64,000 bases of DNA from Diadophis punctatus similis. Its lineage: Eukaryota > Chordata > Lepidosauria > Squamata > Dipsadidae. The stretch spans positions 40,384,720 through 40,448,719 of the forward strand of contig JALIGW010000002.1 of the NCBI GenBank assembly GCA_023053685.1, written 5' to 3'. Both the position numbers and the translations under genes were made by a program. Positions 11,790 through 24,706 of the stretch are shown piece by piece; positions within the stretch are counted from its first letter, which is position 1; each line of letters begins with the position of its first letter. Below the pieces are notes generated by a model, which was not told where the DNA came from, made no database searches, and saw only the letters and a list, made by a program, of their open reading frames with translations.

Positions 11790-12790
11790 CTGACCGAACA
11801 AAAAGGCGCGAAAGGCGTCGGCCACTAAGGGAGCGGGGGAAGACGCCGTTAAGTAGAAGGCAAAAACAAGCGTAAGCGCTCCGCATTTCCCACGCTTAGA
11901 GCCAGGCCGGGAAAGAAGGTATAGTCTTAACCGGTGGGCGGGACCGCGGCAGGAGGAGCGGCTCTCCGCCTAGCCACGCCAACTCCAATCCCCGCCCCAA
12001 GCCGGCAAAATAAGAGAGCGGGGAGGGGCTGCCGCTTGCCTCTCGCTTGCTCTTTCGCCTGCTCAGCGTCGCGGGCGGCGGGAGCGCGGCCCGCAGGCCC
12101 CGACACCCTGGACCGCAGGTAGGAGAGCGTGATGGTGCCGGTAGGCCTGGGGAAGGGAGACGCCTGCGACACCAGCGGCGGCGCTTGAACCGGTGAAGGG
12201 TTTGCGGCCCGCCCTTGCAAGACTGCGGGCGGGATGGGCCCCGGCAGCCGTAAGAGCTGCAGAGCGGGAGGGCGAGGCGGCAGTGGCAGCCGGGCGGACG
12301 AGGAGCGGCGGCGCGAAGGGGGAGCAGGCGCGTTCCCACCCGCTGACTGCGGTGCGGGCGTCCCTGTGGCACAACCCACAACCCGCCTGTGCTCGGCGGA
12401 GGGAGGGATAGGTGGGTGGGCGCCAACCCTCTAACGAGCCAGCGCTTGTAAACACAGCGGGCGCACCCGGCTTGGTGGAAGCCCGATGAGGCCGGCTCTT
12501 GAGATTCCCGACGGCGGAGATGAGGTCGCCGGTTCTCTAGAGGTCACCTAATGCGCGGTTGTAAGATAAACATTCCCCGACGCTGGCTGGGTTTTGCGGG
12601 TGCCCGTCGGACCCCTTGCGAGCGTAGAAATCCCCGTGCGCGCGCGCCTTCTCGAGCATCCGTGACGCAGCACTGGCTTCATTGTGTCTGCGTGTCTCTG
12701 GCTCGGCGAAGCGGCGCGTTGTGGGGTTTTCGTTCGGAGAATGCGTGGAGGTCGAATTCGCGCGTGCGGTATTTATAAAATAAGTGCGAA
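11790..12790. promoter_or_regulatory. CpG island, probable MACIR promoter
   Basis: An abrupt block of GC-rich, CpG-dense DNA in an AT-rich window. It holds a GC-box-like 'ccccgcccc' (about 11990-11998) next to a CCAAT-like 'ccaatc', and a weak TATA-like 'aaaataagag' at about 12006. It is the only strong island near the MACIR coding exon on the same strand. ORFs on both strands here are by-products of GC composition. Confidence 0.75.
12015..12118 (+). other. MACIR: Predicted non-coding first exon of MACIR
   Basis: A splice-donor-like CAG|GTAGGA ends an exon at 12118 inside the CpG island. MACIR is expected to have an untranslated first exon and to carry its whole coding sequence in a later exon. 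The transcription start is not determined and the 5' boundary given is a guess; other donors in the island are possible. Confidence 0.45.
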
Positions 12791-15049
12791 CCGTCTTTTG
12801 GCCTACTTTTATGCCCGGTGTAGGTTGTGGGCGTGTGAATACGTGTGTGGTCAGGGTATACTTATCTAAGCTTGGTGTAGCTTGACATGTATGACGTTCG
12901 TTCTTGGACCGCAAGCCCTTTGCTTTATTAGCTATTTTATGAACGGGTTCAAGATTAAAATTATTAAATTAAATAATATTCACATTCAGAGAAGCAGTCC
13001 CATCTCTATTTAAACATGCTGCTGGTTTCAGTTGGCATTTGATCCTTTCTGTATCCTACATATACTTTACCTTTTGCATATATACCTTGTAGGATGTGTC
13101 AATATTTTTACAGTGGAAAAACAAATGTGAAAGCAGTGTGATTCCTTTATATAGAGTCCGGCTCTTAAATTTAAGTCATTTGACTGTATTAAACCTTTGA
13201 TTTTATAAGACTTTAAGAAGCCAGGGAGCAAAATCACAAATCTGAGCAAGCTTCAGACTATGTACAGCTTTTGATGTTTGATGTACTTGTGTTTTTCTTT
13301 TGTTTGCAGTTTCATAGTAGGTAGTGGTGCTCTGACGTTTTGCCATCTGCTATTTGCAGCATATACTTCATAGCACTGGCCATCTATTCCCATTGAGCAA
13401 TAGAGCTGATTCTGAAGCATAGTTTTTAAGCCTGTGCGTATGTATGCCCACGTGCTTCAAGGACTCTCCATGGTACTGCCACCTTGCCTCATTGCCCATA
13501 AAAGGAAGTAGCACTGTGGAGAGCTCTTGGCTGCTACAGATTCCCTGCATAACAGAGAGATCTCTTTCATCTGGCTTGCCTTCAAATGTATCTTCGTAGA
13601 TCTGCTCCCCTAAATCAGATCTAAATGATGAGGGGAATCTCAGCAGAATGACTGCAAATAAAATTTAGCATTTAGACTTGAAAAATGTAATGTTTTCAAT
13701 CAACGGCAAAGTTGTTAAAAATCATGCCAATGCTTGAGGGCTTTTTTTTTTTTTTTGCAGATAAGATGACTGCTGAATATTTTCAGTAAAGACAGCATGC
13801 TATAAATAAATACTGTTCTGCAGTAATTTTATTTCTCACCTGATTTTTTTTTTTAAATAATCCCAGGACTTTTACTTCACTTTTAAATTTTGGTTTTTTG
13901 TGGTTGACTTTTAGAGTTTTTAAAAAAACTCTCTTAGTACGGTATATACTATAGTAACAATAATATATTTTAAAACAATTGTTAACAGTAACATAAAAAC
14001 TAATGGCAACAGTAACATTAAAACATTAAGCCCAACAATAATACTGAATGTAAGAACATTGTAGCCCAAAATCATACCCAGCAATCTAGTAAAATTATAC
14101 ATTATTTTCTATGTTGATATAAAATTGCTAAGCTGTGTTTTGATTTGCTGTTGCCATTTCCATAAATAATTTTCTAACAAGCAAAACCTGAGATCTGCTT
14201 CTAACATTATACGTCACAGGTTCAGAAAATCTGAGTATACTATGCATGATGCTATGTCCCTTTGAATGCCAGAGGGTGAAGGGATGTTAATATCCAAAGC
14301 ATCATAGTTTTGTAGCTTGTCTCTTTTGATATTTAATCTTGAATCCATGAAGAACATCTGAGAAGATATCGACTAGAACTGAAGACACGTGTGTTTGTGT
14401 GTATGTGCTTGTATGCATGTTTATTTCCTTTATTTCTCTAAATCTAGTGTGTAATTTTTACTATTGTAATAACATACATACATACATATGTGTGTGTACA
14501 CACACTTACATATACATACAAACACACAAACGTACAAAGAGAGAGACATAAAAAGGCATCAATAGATCAATAAAATTAAAAATAAGTCTGATTCCAGGCC
14601 CAGTAGAGTAAGATTTAATGCAATCCCATGCAAATGTAAGATATCAGAGAGAGATGCCAGACTCCAGTTAGGGGGGGGGGATTCTTATTAAACACTAATG
14701 CATGATTTTATGGTACAGAATTATATGCTAGAAGTATTTATATGCAAAGATACCTTCATTGGTACCCATCAGGCTCCCGTCATTTATGAATATATGTTAT
14801 TTATATGTTTATTTGTAACCTAGGAGATGGAAATGTATGGTGGATCTGCCAATGTCCAGTGCCATATTTATATCCAGGAACACCTCTGGGACTTCCATGG
14901 ACCCCAGATAAATTTTGAAAAATAAAGGGTGAGGATGTAGGAAGGAGACATTGTTCAGTTCATGTCTGATTCGTTCATTCATTCATTCCCCACTTTTATT
15001 ATTTTCATAAATAACTTAAGGCAGCAAACATACATAGGACTCCTTCCTC

Positions 15050-15215
15050 TTCCTATTTTCCTCACAAGAGGAGCCCTGTGAGATGGGTTGGGCTGAGAGC
15101 AAGTGACTGGCCCAAAGTCACCCAGCTAGTTTTCATGGCTAAGATGGGACTTGAACTCAGGGTCTCCTGCTTTCTACCCTGGTGCCTTAACCACTAGAAC
15201 AAACTCGCTCTCATT
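15050..15215 (-). repeat. MIR-like tRNA-derived SINE
   Basis: It contains 'gtgactggcccaaagtcacc' and, further on, 'gggacttgaactcagg' (an inverted B-box) and 'ttaaccactaga', in the order of a MIR/CORE-type SINE on the minus strand. Related copies are at 32.79, 40.80 and 45.77 kb. Confidence 0.65.
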
Positions 15216-16099
15216 TTGCCACTCTTGTGTTTTAGTTTTTGTTTGGTTTTGTTGGTTTTGTTTTGGTGTAGTCTATTTTTTGTCTGCCTGCACTTATTCA
15301 TAATAAAATATATGTTGCCTATGTGTTATTTTCTCCTTGGGTAGGGTTTTTGCTTGTCTTTGAACTTCATCAGTTTGATTTTAGATTTATTTTTTCTTAC
15401 AAAAAAAGTAAAAATAAAAACCTAGATTAAAAAGTTCATTATTTTGAAGCCCTCTGCTGTTTCTTGGGTAAGTTATATCCCTATTAACATAATTTGGAAT
15501 TGTTTTTAACTGGTTGTAATTATAGTTTTAGCCATTTCACAAACGAACAAATATATTGCTTTATATGTATTCTGAAAGTATCCACTGGCTGAAAATTTTA
15601 GAAATCTTCATATATGAATATGCAAGGAACTGTTGAATTACACATAGGATAGAGGTTCTGGAGAATAAATCTGACAAAATATAATATATATTAACTACAT
15701 AAATATTTTCAGACATCTGTACACTGAAAACATTTCTAGGAAACATCTGTTGCTAGGGAAAGAATAATAACTAGGGACTAAGACTGGTTGATGTGATTTC
15801 ATTTTCACACTGAACCAGGCTTAATTATCACCCGTAACAAAGATGATTTGAGTGTGATATTTTACATGGGTGATACGGCAAAAAAACCCACCCTCATCGT
15901 TTTCTCATACTATTACTCTCTTAGGAAAATTACAGACTTACTGTATATCAGTGGATATTTTTCTATTATAGCTGAGTGGACAAAAATTCTAGAATGTTTC
16001 AACTGTATCCTCTTTGCTTGATGGATAAAGCTGGCTTGAAATTGCAGGAAATCTGTGTTTCTCAGTGGGTTCTCATTAAACTGAAATATCGAACATTTT

Positions 16100-16765
16100 T
16101 ATTATTGATATTCTTCAACATGTTAATGACTTAGATGAAGAGGTGGAGGGAATGTTTATCGGATTTCATGCAAAAATGAGTGGCCTAGCTAAAGAAAATT
16201 TAAAATAATCCAATCCTAAAAGAAATAAGCTGAAAGTTACAGGATGAAATTAAATATAGACAGGTGCACTTTTTCACTTAGGAAATAGAAATCACATACA
16301 TGAGTTCAGGTTACCTGCCTGAATGACATTACATGTGAAGATGATCTTAGAATAGCAGTTAACTGCAAACAACATGAGTCAGCAATGAAATATAGCTGCA
16401 GAATAAGACAAATGCCATTTTATTATGTGTTAGTCAAATTCCATTTTCAGCAATACGTCAATTTAAGAAAACACATTTTAAGTAGGATTCAGATCAACTG
16501 GACAGTTTAAGAGAAGATCACAAGGATGACGGAAGGGTAAAAAAAAATCCTGCAAGAACAGATACAAGAAACTGGAAATATTTAAGACTTTAGACTTGTA
16601 GGGGAAGGGAATATGACGGCATTCTTTGAGTCCCAGAAAGAATGTCACACAGAAGGTCAAAGCTTTGTCATTTAAGAATGCAGAGTAGAAATAATTTAAG
16701 TTGCAGGAAGAACTGGCTGAATATTAGAAATTATGTCTTAACATTAACAGAGTTTAAAAGTACTT
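16100..16765 (+). mobile_element. Decayed CR1-like LINE fragment
   Basis: Broken frames include 'VNDLDEEVEGMF' near 16120 (compare the INDLDEGIE block of CR1 RT), 'MSQQ' near 16375 and 'QIQETGNI' to 'ECHTEGQSFVI' near 16560-16675, in the order expected downstream of the RT active site. There are many stops. Old copy. Confidence 0.5.
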
Positions 16766-17727
16766 GCATAAAGAAGAGGTAGAGACAACAACATTCTATG
16801 AATTTTTTAACTTTGGATTTTTATACCAAGTGCAGACATGATTGCCTAAATGGCTTCTTCCACTGCTGTGATTTTATGATTGCTTGAGTCATGCTCTGAT
16901 TACAGTTTCTCTATAGAACAATAACCCCAGTGAGGATGACAACCCTACTCTTTTTTTACTACCTGCTTTTCCTAATCGGGCACTGGCTGGATGCATATGG
17001 AATGAAACACATAGAATTCTTGGATAAAATGATCTCTGAGCAGATCCTTGCTCTCTGGAAATGTTGGCAATTACAATAGGAGAGAAACAAGTTGGTAAAA
17101 CTACTGCATATTGTATATGTTACATTGTATGAAATTGTACCGTACATTAGAAGCAATTTCTGTCTAAAGTATTATGATTAATAGCTCCATTACCCAAACT
17201 GCAATTTCTTGAATCCTTAAAGGGCTAGTACTTTATTCCTATCAAGTATGAACCTACATGCAGCTGACTGACTACTCAGAAAAATCATACATCCTGCTTC
17301 TCTTTTGTTGGGGTCTCCTGAAACAGTTTATAATTTGTGAAATTCTAAAAGTTTTTGTTTCTGGTTAGCATTCCCTTAGAAATGCTCCTTTAATCGGGGA
17401 AGTAATTTTCAGTTGTACAGTCTAGAAGAGCTCAAAAAGAAAATCCTGATGCTCCCCGGAATATTCTTTTATTACCACTCTTCTCACGCATGTACATCTT
17501 GAACAATAAAATTAATAAAACTGAATTAAAGCTCACTGACTTAATGGGTTTTTTGAACAATAGGTAAAATATAAGATTGACAGCCATGAAGAGTTAGTTT
17601 TGTTGAATGGCATATAGATTTTAGTCAATAAATAAATAATCCATATGTTCATAACCTTTATATGCTATTTGATTAATACTGTAAGACATCCTTCACTTGA
17701 TTCCTCCCAGATATGTTGTAACTACAG

Positions 17728-18063
17728 CAGAGGTGGGTTCCTCCCGGTTCAGAATGGTTTGCCCGAACCGGTAGCAACCCGCTGGTGATGTCACAATGAC
17801 ATCACGAAACCAGTTCTGCCGGTCCGTGGATGCCGCCATCTTTTCTTTGGAATTTTTTCCGGTTTTTTTTTTCTTCTGTGCATGCGCAGAAGCTGAGTTT
17901 CCAGCACTGCACATGCGTCACCATCTTGTTTTTGGCTTTTTAAAAATGTTTTATTTATTTTTTGGCACTGCATACGTGCGCAAAGCGCACGTGCCCATGA
18001 GGCACAGCCACACGGCATGGGTGGAAGCGAATCGGCAGTGAGGTAAGTTAGAACCCACCCCTG
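17728..18063. mobile_element. hAT-N1 non-autonomous element
   Basis: Ends CAGAGGTGGGTTC and GAACCCACCCCTG form inverted termini, flanked by a perfect 8-bp duplication AACTACAG (17720-17727 and 18064-18071). The interior has 'ggttcgaat/gaaccggtagcaaccc'-type words and 'gtgcatgcgcagaag', shared with the copies at 36.2, 42.1, 42.6, 43.7, 46.8, 51.6 and 60.7 kb. No transposase. Both-strand ORFs of up to 95 codons here are spurious. Confidence 0.9.
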
Positions 18064-19803
18064 AACTACAGAATCCACAATTTCTAACTAATTTAGTTGA
18101 GTTGACTGGCAATTCTGGAAACACTAGCCCCAGCATAACTGGAGACCATTAGGTTGGATAAGGAAGTTGTAAGGACATGCAGACATTGCCATTTTTAATT
18201 CTTAAAGCTTGGTCTATGAAATTTGTTTTAGATTTGTTGCCTTTCTGGAACAGCAAGTGATATAAATATTACATTTTAGAGAAATGTAATGCTAAGTTAG
18301 CTATTCTTCTACATTTGTCAGCCACTATGCTAAATGTTATTTTTTTCTTTTTTTTTCTATTTTTATCATGCTAAATGTTAGAGAACTTTATATGTTATTC
18401 CTTACATTGAAAATGAAAGTTTGTTGACCTTCAAAATTATTTGTACAAAACAGAAAAGAAAGAATCAGCCAACTGTCCTTTGTAATATTGCACAGTCTAC
18501 AAGGAAAATGCAAGTGTTACTCGGGTTCATGTGATAAATGTACTTTCCAAGTTCATTGGCCCATATTAACAGCAATATTAGCATCACCATGATTTATTGC
18601 ACAAACAGATATATAATTACCATGCTAATGTCAGGCCCACATAACTCGTGGAAAGGAAAGTTTACTACTTTAAAAATAATTACAGGTCACAAAGGAATAG
18701 CTGGCAGGCAGATCAACTGTTCAGCGGTGCAGCAGCAATGGAACTGGCTGTGTTGGTACTCAGCAGAATGCCTGTTGGGATGAAGGATGATGCAGAAACC
18801 TAGGCAGTGGTGGATCCTTCCTGCCATCAGAGGATTGGTAGGCCGCAGGTTATACAGACCTGCTAATGTACATCCATCATAACTGTAGGTCAATGTGCCA
18901 TGCTTATATACAGTAAGTAGATATTCTCTGCTCTTATCCTACATACAAATCAATGCTAGAATTTAAAAAACCTCTAAAGAACAACTATTCTGAAGGGAAA
19001 TGATACAAGCGAGGAGGGCAGAAGATTTTGAGAAGAATACTCCATTTTATTTGTGCTAATTTTAGTTCAAGTGTTGACAAAAGAGGCTTACAATAACGTT
19101 AACAGAAAGGGCAAATTCCAATTGTAAATTTATAACTAGATAATAAACTAGATGAGAATGATTAATCTGTCAGGAATACCCCAAAAAAACTATTCCAGAG
19201 TATTCTCCCCAACTATCCAGAATGAGGAAAAGGCCTACTACATGATTTTTATCAAAGAATAAAAACCGGAATCGGCTACAAACACATACGAGACTTTGGC
19301 TATCTACTCAGTAAAATGTTCAGTTGTGATTTAAAATTCATTGATCTTCAATTATACTTGCTATATATATCATAAATGTCTGGATAGAAAGACAGAATAC
19401 ATACTCTATGAATTGTACTCCTAATAAACTTTACACATATAAAAGGATATGCTTTGAGACTGCCTGGTATGTATAAATGGGCATATCTGTAATGAACCAT
19501 GAAAGTGCCCATTTTTACTATTCATTATTATCTGCACTTGGAGATTACATGTTCAGTTAGTTTCATTTTGGATTGTTTTACACAAAGCATTTCAAGAATC
19601 CAATCTTTTAAGATAGTGATGAGCTATTATTTTTATAAAAAGCTGGATAACAGATTCTCACAATATTTCATATCTGATGCCTTCAAGATATATTTCTACT
19701 GCAGCCTCATAATTCCCATGAGATCCTCAGACTTGGAGTGTAGTGTTGTGATGGCTAAATTAACAAAAAAAATTATGTGAAGATTGTTAAGGAGTTATTG
19801 TGC

Positions 19804-20327
19804 TGTTAAGCACATACACAGCAAAATGTGTTGTAGTAATGGTGTTGCAGTTTGATATGAATGCTATTCAGTCAATAAACAGAATATCTTTAGTATGTAC
19901 AAAATAGTTTTACTTGAATAGTAGCAAAGTTAAATAAGAAGTCCAAGTCATACACAGTTATTCAGTTAATGCAAAGTTTCTTCTTCTTGCCTATCTTTGT
20001 TTTAACTCACAAACAAAGATTACAGTTATCACTTAATTCTATACTATCACAGATAGTTACTCTTCTTTTCACAGCAATTCCACACAGTCATAAAGTAATC
20101 TACTCATCAGTAAAGCAGCAGAGAGTCTTCAATCCGGAACACACCGTCAAACACCACTCACCACACTAAACCACCAACCACATTGAACCACCAACCACAT
20201 TGAGCATGCTCTCTTGCTTGCTTATATAGTAATCATCCACAATGCATTTAAAGCAATATACACATAACAATGATTTGTGGCTTAATCATATATTAACACA
20301 CCCAATCATTTGAACAGGGTTCTAACA
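19804..20327 (-). mobile_element. Possible solo LTR
   Basis: Read on the minus strand it starts TGTTAGAACCCTG, has a TATA box ACTATATAAG (about 20222-20231) and ends GTGCTTAACA, so it has TG...CA borders. A tandem 'ccaccaaccacattga' repeat lies at about 20165-20200. I found neither a matching target duplication nor a clear AATAAA on the minus strand, so the call is tentative. Confidence 0.33.
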
Positions 20328-20891
20328 TAGATTACCACTATTTTACTTTATATGGTATGCATAAGAAGCACATGTATTTGATGAAGACAACCACAGCAGG
20401 TTCATGCACTAATGGAATTACAGTTTGGCTCTTCCTTCCTGCAGGATGCTGTTGAATTTTACAAATATAAATATCTTTTTCTAATGCACCTTTTCTCTGA
20501 GAGTGCAGGTAAAGAATTTTTTTAATCAATTCTATGTATGGTGGATATTATTTCACAAGGTTTTTTTAATAGCATTTCTGAACAGGAATTTTTTTTTGTT
20601 TGGCACATATAGCAATTTATACACATGGATTGTATATTGTTTCCTTCAGTGTTTCCATGTTTATTAGGTGTGTATTTTGTAAAACAGGCTGTAGATTGAA
20701 AGTAACTCCTGTGAAAATCAGTGCATGATTTCCCTATGATTGTGATGAAAAATAAAACCTTCCTATTCCTGATCTTGTTCATTCAAAATCAGTTCAAATA
20801 GACATTATCAAATGATTCCAGTAGAGGTTTACATACAGCCCTTTTATAAGTGAGGGTGTTATAACCAAGGGATGGTGATAAGGTTATTGAT

Positions 20892-21105
20892 GAGCTGTGG
20901 TGCCGCAGTGGTTAGAATGCAGTATTACAGGCTAACTCACTATTCACTGCCAGGAGTTCGATTCTGACCGGCTCAAGTTGACTCAGCCTTCCATCTTTCT
21001 AAGGTTGGTAAAATGAGGACCCAGATTGTTGGGGGCAATATGCTGACTCTGTAAACCACTTAGAGAGAGAGAGGTGTAAGTTGCTACTATTACTTGCTGG
21101 TCTTT
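20892..21105 (+). repeat. Squamate tRNA-derived SINE
   Basis: A tRNA-like head with an A-box-like 'gcagtggttagaatgc' and a B-box-like 'gagttcgattc' is followed by the body 'gactcagccttccatc', 'aaaatgaggacccagattg' and 'ctgactctgtaaaccactt'. This is a common snake/lizard SINE arrangement. It is not a functional tRNA gene, because the second half of the cloverleaf does not continue. Confidence 0.8.
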
Positions 21106-21414
21106 TTTGTTTAGTTTGAGGTTGGCAAATCCCAGTAGGTGCACTAATGTCTTTCTTTTTTTATTTTTGTGGCCCTGGTAGTATATTTAGTGTAACTGTC
21201 AAACATAATGCATGTATCATGGTAAGACAGGCTAGATAGTGAGAAGGTGCACACTGCTCTTTTCTCCCTACATGGTCCTTTAAACATGGTCAAAATCTTA
21301 AGGTTGCTCAAGATTGTCTGAAATCAAAATTACTACCATTTCTAGTAATCAGAAATGAAGTTTAAAATCAAAGTTTTGACAGACACGGAAAATCTCCCAA
21401 CCCTGGCAGTGTGA

Positions 21415-21938
21415 AGTTTTAGCACTATTTTAAGACCACACTTGGAATATTGCATCCAGTTTTGGTCACCAGGATATAAAAAAGATGTTGAGATTCTAGA
21501 AAGAGTGCAGAGAAGCACAACAAAGATGATTAGAGGACTGGAGGTTAAAACACATGAATGGTTGCAGGACTTGGATAGGTCTAGTTTAATGAAAAGAAGG
21601 ACTAGGGGTGATATGATAGCAGTGTTCCATTATCTAAGGGGATGCCACAAAGAAGAGGGAGTCAAACTATTCGCCAAAGCACCTAAAGGCAGAAGACGAA
21701 GCAATAGATAGAAACTAATCAAGGAGAGAACCAACCTAGAAATTTCAGGACAAATTTCCTGACAGTTACAACGATCAGTGGAATGACTTATCTTCCAATG
21801 TTCTGGTGTTCTAACACTTGAGGTTTTTAAGAAGAGATTGAACAATCAATTGTCTGAAATGGTATAAGGTCTCCTCTTGAGCAGGGGGTTGGACTAGAAG
21901 ACCTCCAAGGTCCCTTCCAACTCTGTTATTCTGTTAAT
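21415..21938 (+). mobile_element. CR1 LINE 3' end
   Basis: The frame from 21442 to 21711 gives 'YCIQFWSPGYKKDVEILERV' and 'RRTRGDMIAVFHYLRG', the conserved C-terminal region of CR1 ORF2, but it starts inside the domain and ends at a stop after about 90 codons. It is followed by a typical CR1 3' tail ('ggttggactagaagacctcc' ... 'ccaactctgttattctgtt'). 5'-truncated and dead. Confidence 0.85.
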
Positions 21939-23192
21939 TGTAAGTGGGGTTAGATAATAGTGGCTTATTCATCTTCTGAATGTTTTGAATGGACAAGAGT
22001 CTCCAATATCCATTCATTTACCTTTTGGCATATCAGAAAATAGATGAATACTAATAACGGCTGATTTTCTTATGGGTAAAGAGTTGCATGAGTGAACATG
22101 TTTGTTTTGAAAATACAGTTCTACCTTCCAAAACTCTCAAGCATCACTTAGAACAACTAAACTTCACAACATCTTCTATTGTCAGTACATGACAATACCA
22201 TATCACAAAAGTAAATAATTGCAAAGAAGAATTATATTATAAAAGGTGGCAGATAAGTTATATTATAAAAAGTTGTATTATAAAAGGTGGCAAACTAAGA
22301 ATATCCCTTTGTAAATAAGAGCAGCTTAACCTACTGACAAAAGGGCATCAACCTAATCTCTGGATCACTACAGTTTTTATTAAGGGGCTTATATGAGACA
22401 TAATCACTTTTCTATCTGAGCTAAATTCAGTACTATAATAAGGGTCATGTCGTTGAGTAGGAAGTAGAATTGAGTTGGGGGGGGGGATTCCCCACAAACA
22501 AGAGCTCCCACTGAAAGTAATTAGAAACATGCTACGCTTTTTAGCTGTTGCTTAGTTGTGCACTTGGAATATTAGATTCATTTCAGTATAGCATGGAAGG
22601 AGATAAGCAAGGGCAGAGTTGCTTCAGGGAAAACTGTTTTCAATGAATTCTGTAGAGAAGGGTTCATGCCATCTTCTAAGGATTTAGTCTGCATGTAATG
22701 AAGAAAATTGAACACTGACCTAATTGGTGGCAGCATGTGAAAATAAAGACATTTTAAATTTTATCTTGCTTTTACTTCTTTCAGCTGTATGATTCCCTTT
22801 AATTTGTTGTCTTGTGGCTCTACTATTAGGGTATGGTCTGGTGATTGAAATATGGGTATACTCAGAACTATGTTTACTGTCCACAGGTAGTACTAGAGTG
22901 AGAGGGTATTATTATTTTCAGTTTACGGATAAAGGTTGGGAGCTGAACCTGGTAGGAAAGAAGAAAGGTAGATAGGCAAAGATACATAGCAGAGTTTTAC
23001 CAAAAATGGAATGCCAGTCCAGCTCCAGTCATCTGTTTGTTACCATGTTCTTGTTTATAATGAAGTCTCTGCAAAGTAAGATCTAAAGAAAAGAAGTGAC
23101 TGCCATTTCTCAACCGATACCAGTTCCACCTGTGCTTGTGTCATGCTAATACAACTGTTTTGTATTTTTAGGTTGTTGGATTCTTACTTAAA

Positions 23193-23819
23193 ATGGAAGT
23201 TGACATTAATGGAGAGGCCAGATCTATGCTAGCCCCCCTCCCCTTGCCTATCGCTGAAGTGAGCGCTACAAGCAAAACAGATAACGAGAAACCTCGCTGC
23301 TCCAGCACCCCATGCTCACCAATGCGCCAGACTGTTTCAGGTTACCAAATCCTCCACATGGATTCTAACTACTTGGTTGGCTTCACTACTGGAGAGGAGC
23401 TCCTGAAATTAGCTCAGAAGTGCACTGTAGAAGAACAGAATAAAGTTGAAATGATAGGGCCTACTTTGCGCTCCAAACAGCTTGATTCAGGACTTTCTCG
23501 TTCTTCCCGAGTGTGCAAAGCCAGAAGCAGATACTACCAGCCTTACGAGATCCCAGCGATCAATGGCCGTAGAAGGCGACGGATGCCCAGCTCAGGGGAT
23601 AAATGCAGCAAGCCACTACCTTATGAACCATACAAGGCATTTCATGGTCCTTTGCCTCTCTGCCTTTTCAAAGGTAAAAGAGCTCACTCAAAATCCCTAG
23701 ACTACCTCAATTTGGACAGAATGAACATCAAGGAACCTGCTGATACAGAAGTGCTTCAGTATCAGCTCCAGCACCTCACCCTGAGAGGGGACCGTATGTT
23801 TGCTAGGAACAACACATGA
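23193..23819 (+). CDS. MACIR: Macrophage immunometabolism regulator (C5orf30)
   Basis: An intact 208-codon ORF. I recognise it as the vertebrate MACIR/C5orf30 protein, which is about 206 residues in human. This family binds UNC119A/B, the carriers of myristoylated cargo to cilia and membranes, and limits inflammatory and glycolytic activity in macrophages and synovial fibroblasts. Hallmarks are the start MEVDINGEAR, a Cys/Ser-rich 'CSSTPCSPMRQTVSGYQI' (35-53), 'MDSNYLVGFTTGEELLKLAQ' (56-75), a basic run GRRRRRMPSSGDK (125-137) and 'LQYQLQHLTLRGD' near the C-terminus. There is no signal peptide or membrane segment. The ATG has A at -3 and G at +4 and lies 21 bases after the splice acceptor at 23170-23171; it is the only start matching the family. 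The whole coding sequence is in one exon. Confidence 0.96.
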   Translation: MEVDINGEARSMLAPLPLPIAEVSATSKTDNEKPRCSSTPCSPMRQTVSGYQILHMDSNYLVGFTTGEELLKLAQKCTVEEQNKVEMIGPTLRSKQLDSGLSRSSRVCKARSRYYQPYEIPAINGRRRRRMPSSGDKCSKPLPYEPYKAFHGPLPLCLFKGKRAHSKSLDYLNLDRMNIKEPADTEVLQYQLQHLTLRGDRMFARNNT

Positions 23820-24564
23820 ACATAAAACATCCTTCGTTCTTCACTGCATCAAGATTGTCTATACAATGTGGGCAGTAATGCACTTGGTACCTGGTTGGAT
23901 CAGAAAAGTGTTTTGTTAGACCATAGCATAGGAAGATGAGGTGTATGTTTGTGTGAATGTTTGTGCATGTGTGTGTGCAGATGCGTGTGTGGAAACTACA
24001 CGGAAAAAGGAAGGAGTACTGAAAAGTTCTGACAAGAAATTTATTTGGAATAGTGTAACAAAACAAAACGTTTTGCACATGGATACCTGAAATTTATGGC
24101 AATTTAACACTCAAAAATTGATGTAATGTGAATTATGTTTCTGACTGAGCTTGCTGTAAGAATTTACTCATGGATAAGCACTGAAATATATTATTTAATA
24201 TTAATCATATGTGCATATGCAATGAGTTTTGCATTATAGGACAAAATATTTCACTAAAACCATGTGTTCTTTAAAATAATCCAGTTTGCACTCACTGTAG
24301 CTGGATTTGCACTGGCAACAAAAGAAAAAAATTGCTAATGAAATTAAGTCTTAGTACTTACATTACTAGAGCTGACTGTTTTTAAATGAATAGTTGAATT
24401 ACTACTTGCATTTCAAACTAATTTCAGTGTAAATTTTTTTTAAAATCCTAAAATGTGTTTTGAAGAAAAAAATATCGAAAGAAAACTACTGACTTTAATT
24501 TTGTATGTTTTTTTAAATAATTATCTTAACACAGAAATCTTTATAGTGTGTAGTGTATGTATGA

Positions 24565-24565
24565 G

Positions 24566-24659
<94 letters not shown>

Positions 24660-24670
24660 TATACAAACAT

Positions 24671-24703
<33 letters not shown>

Positions 24704-24706
24704 TAT
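24565..24706. repeat. Compound (GT)n(AT)n(AC)n microsatellite
   Basis: A short GT run, then about 30 AT units (about 24591-24648), then AC runs. The arrangement is self-complementary and could form a hairpin in the transcript. ORFs giving alternating Tyr-Ile or Cys-Val are artefacts of the repeat. Confidence 0.95.

Larger units (their letters stand above)
12119..23171 (+). other. MACIR: Predicted MACIR intron
   Basis: About 11 kb between the predicted donor (12119) and the acceptor 'tgtatttttAG' at 23170-23171. It holds the SINE, LINE, hAT and LTR-like elements listed separately, a T-run at about 13742, CA/TA microsatellite patches at 14395-14540, and otherwise AT-rich DNA with no recognisable gene. 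An alternative untranslated exon cannot be excluded. Confidence 0.45.

Noticed and set aside
11896..12914. Long overlapping frames of 60-176 codons on both strands
   Set aside because: They overlap each other in a CpG island, have Pro/Arg/Ala-rich composition and no motif; expected by chance in GC-rich DNA.
20892..20965. tRNA gene
   Set aside because: A- and B-box-like words are present, but the sequence continues into a SINE body and does not form a full cloverleaf.
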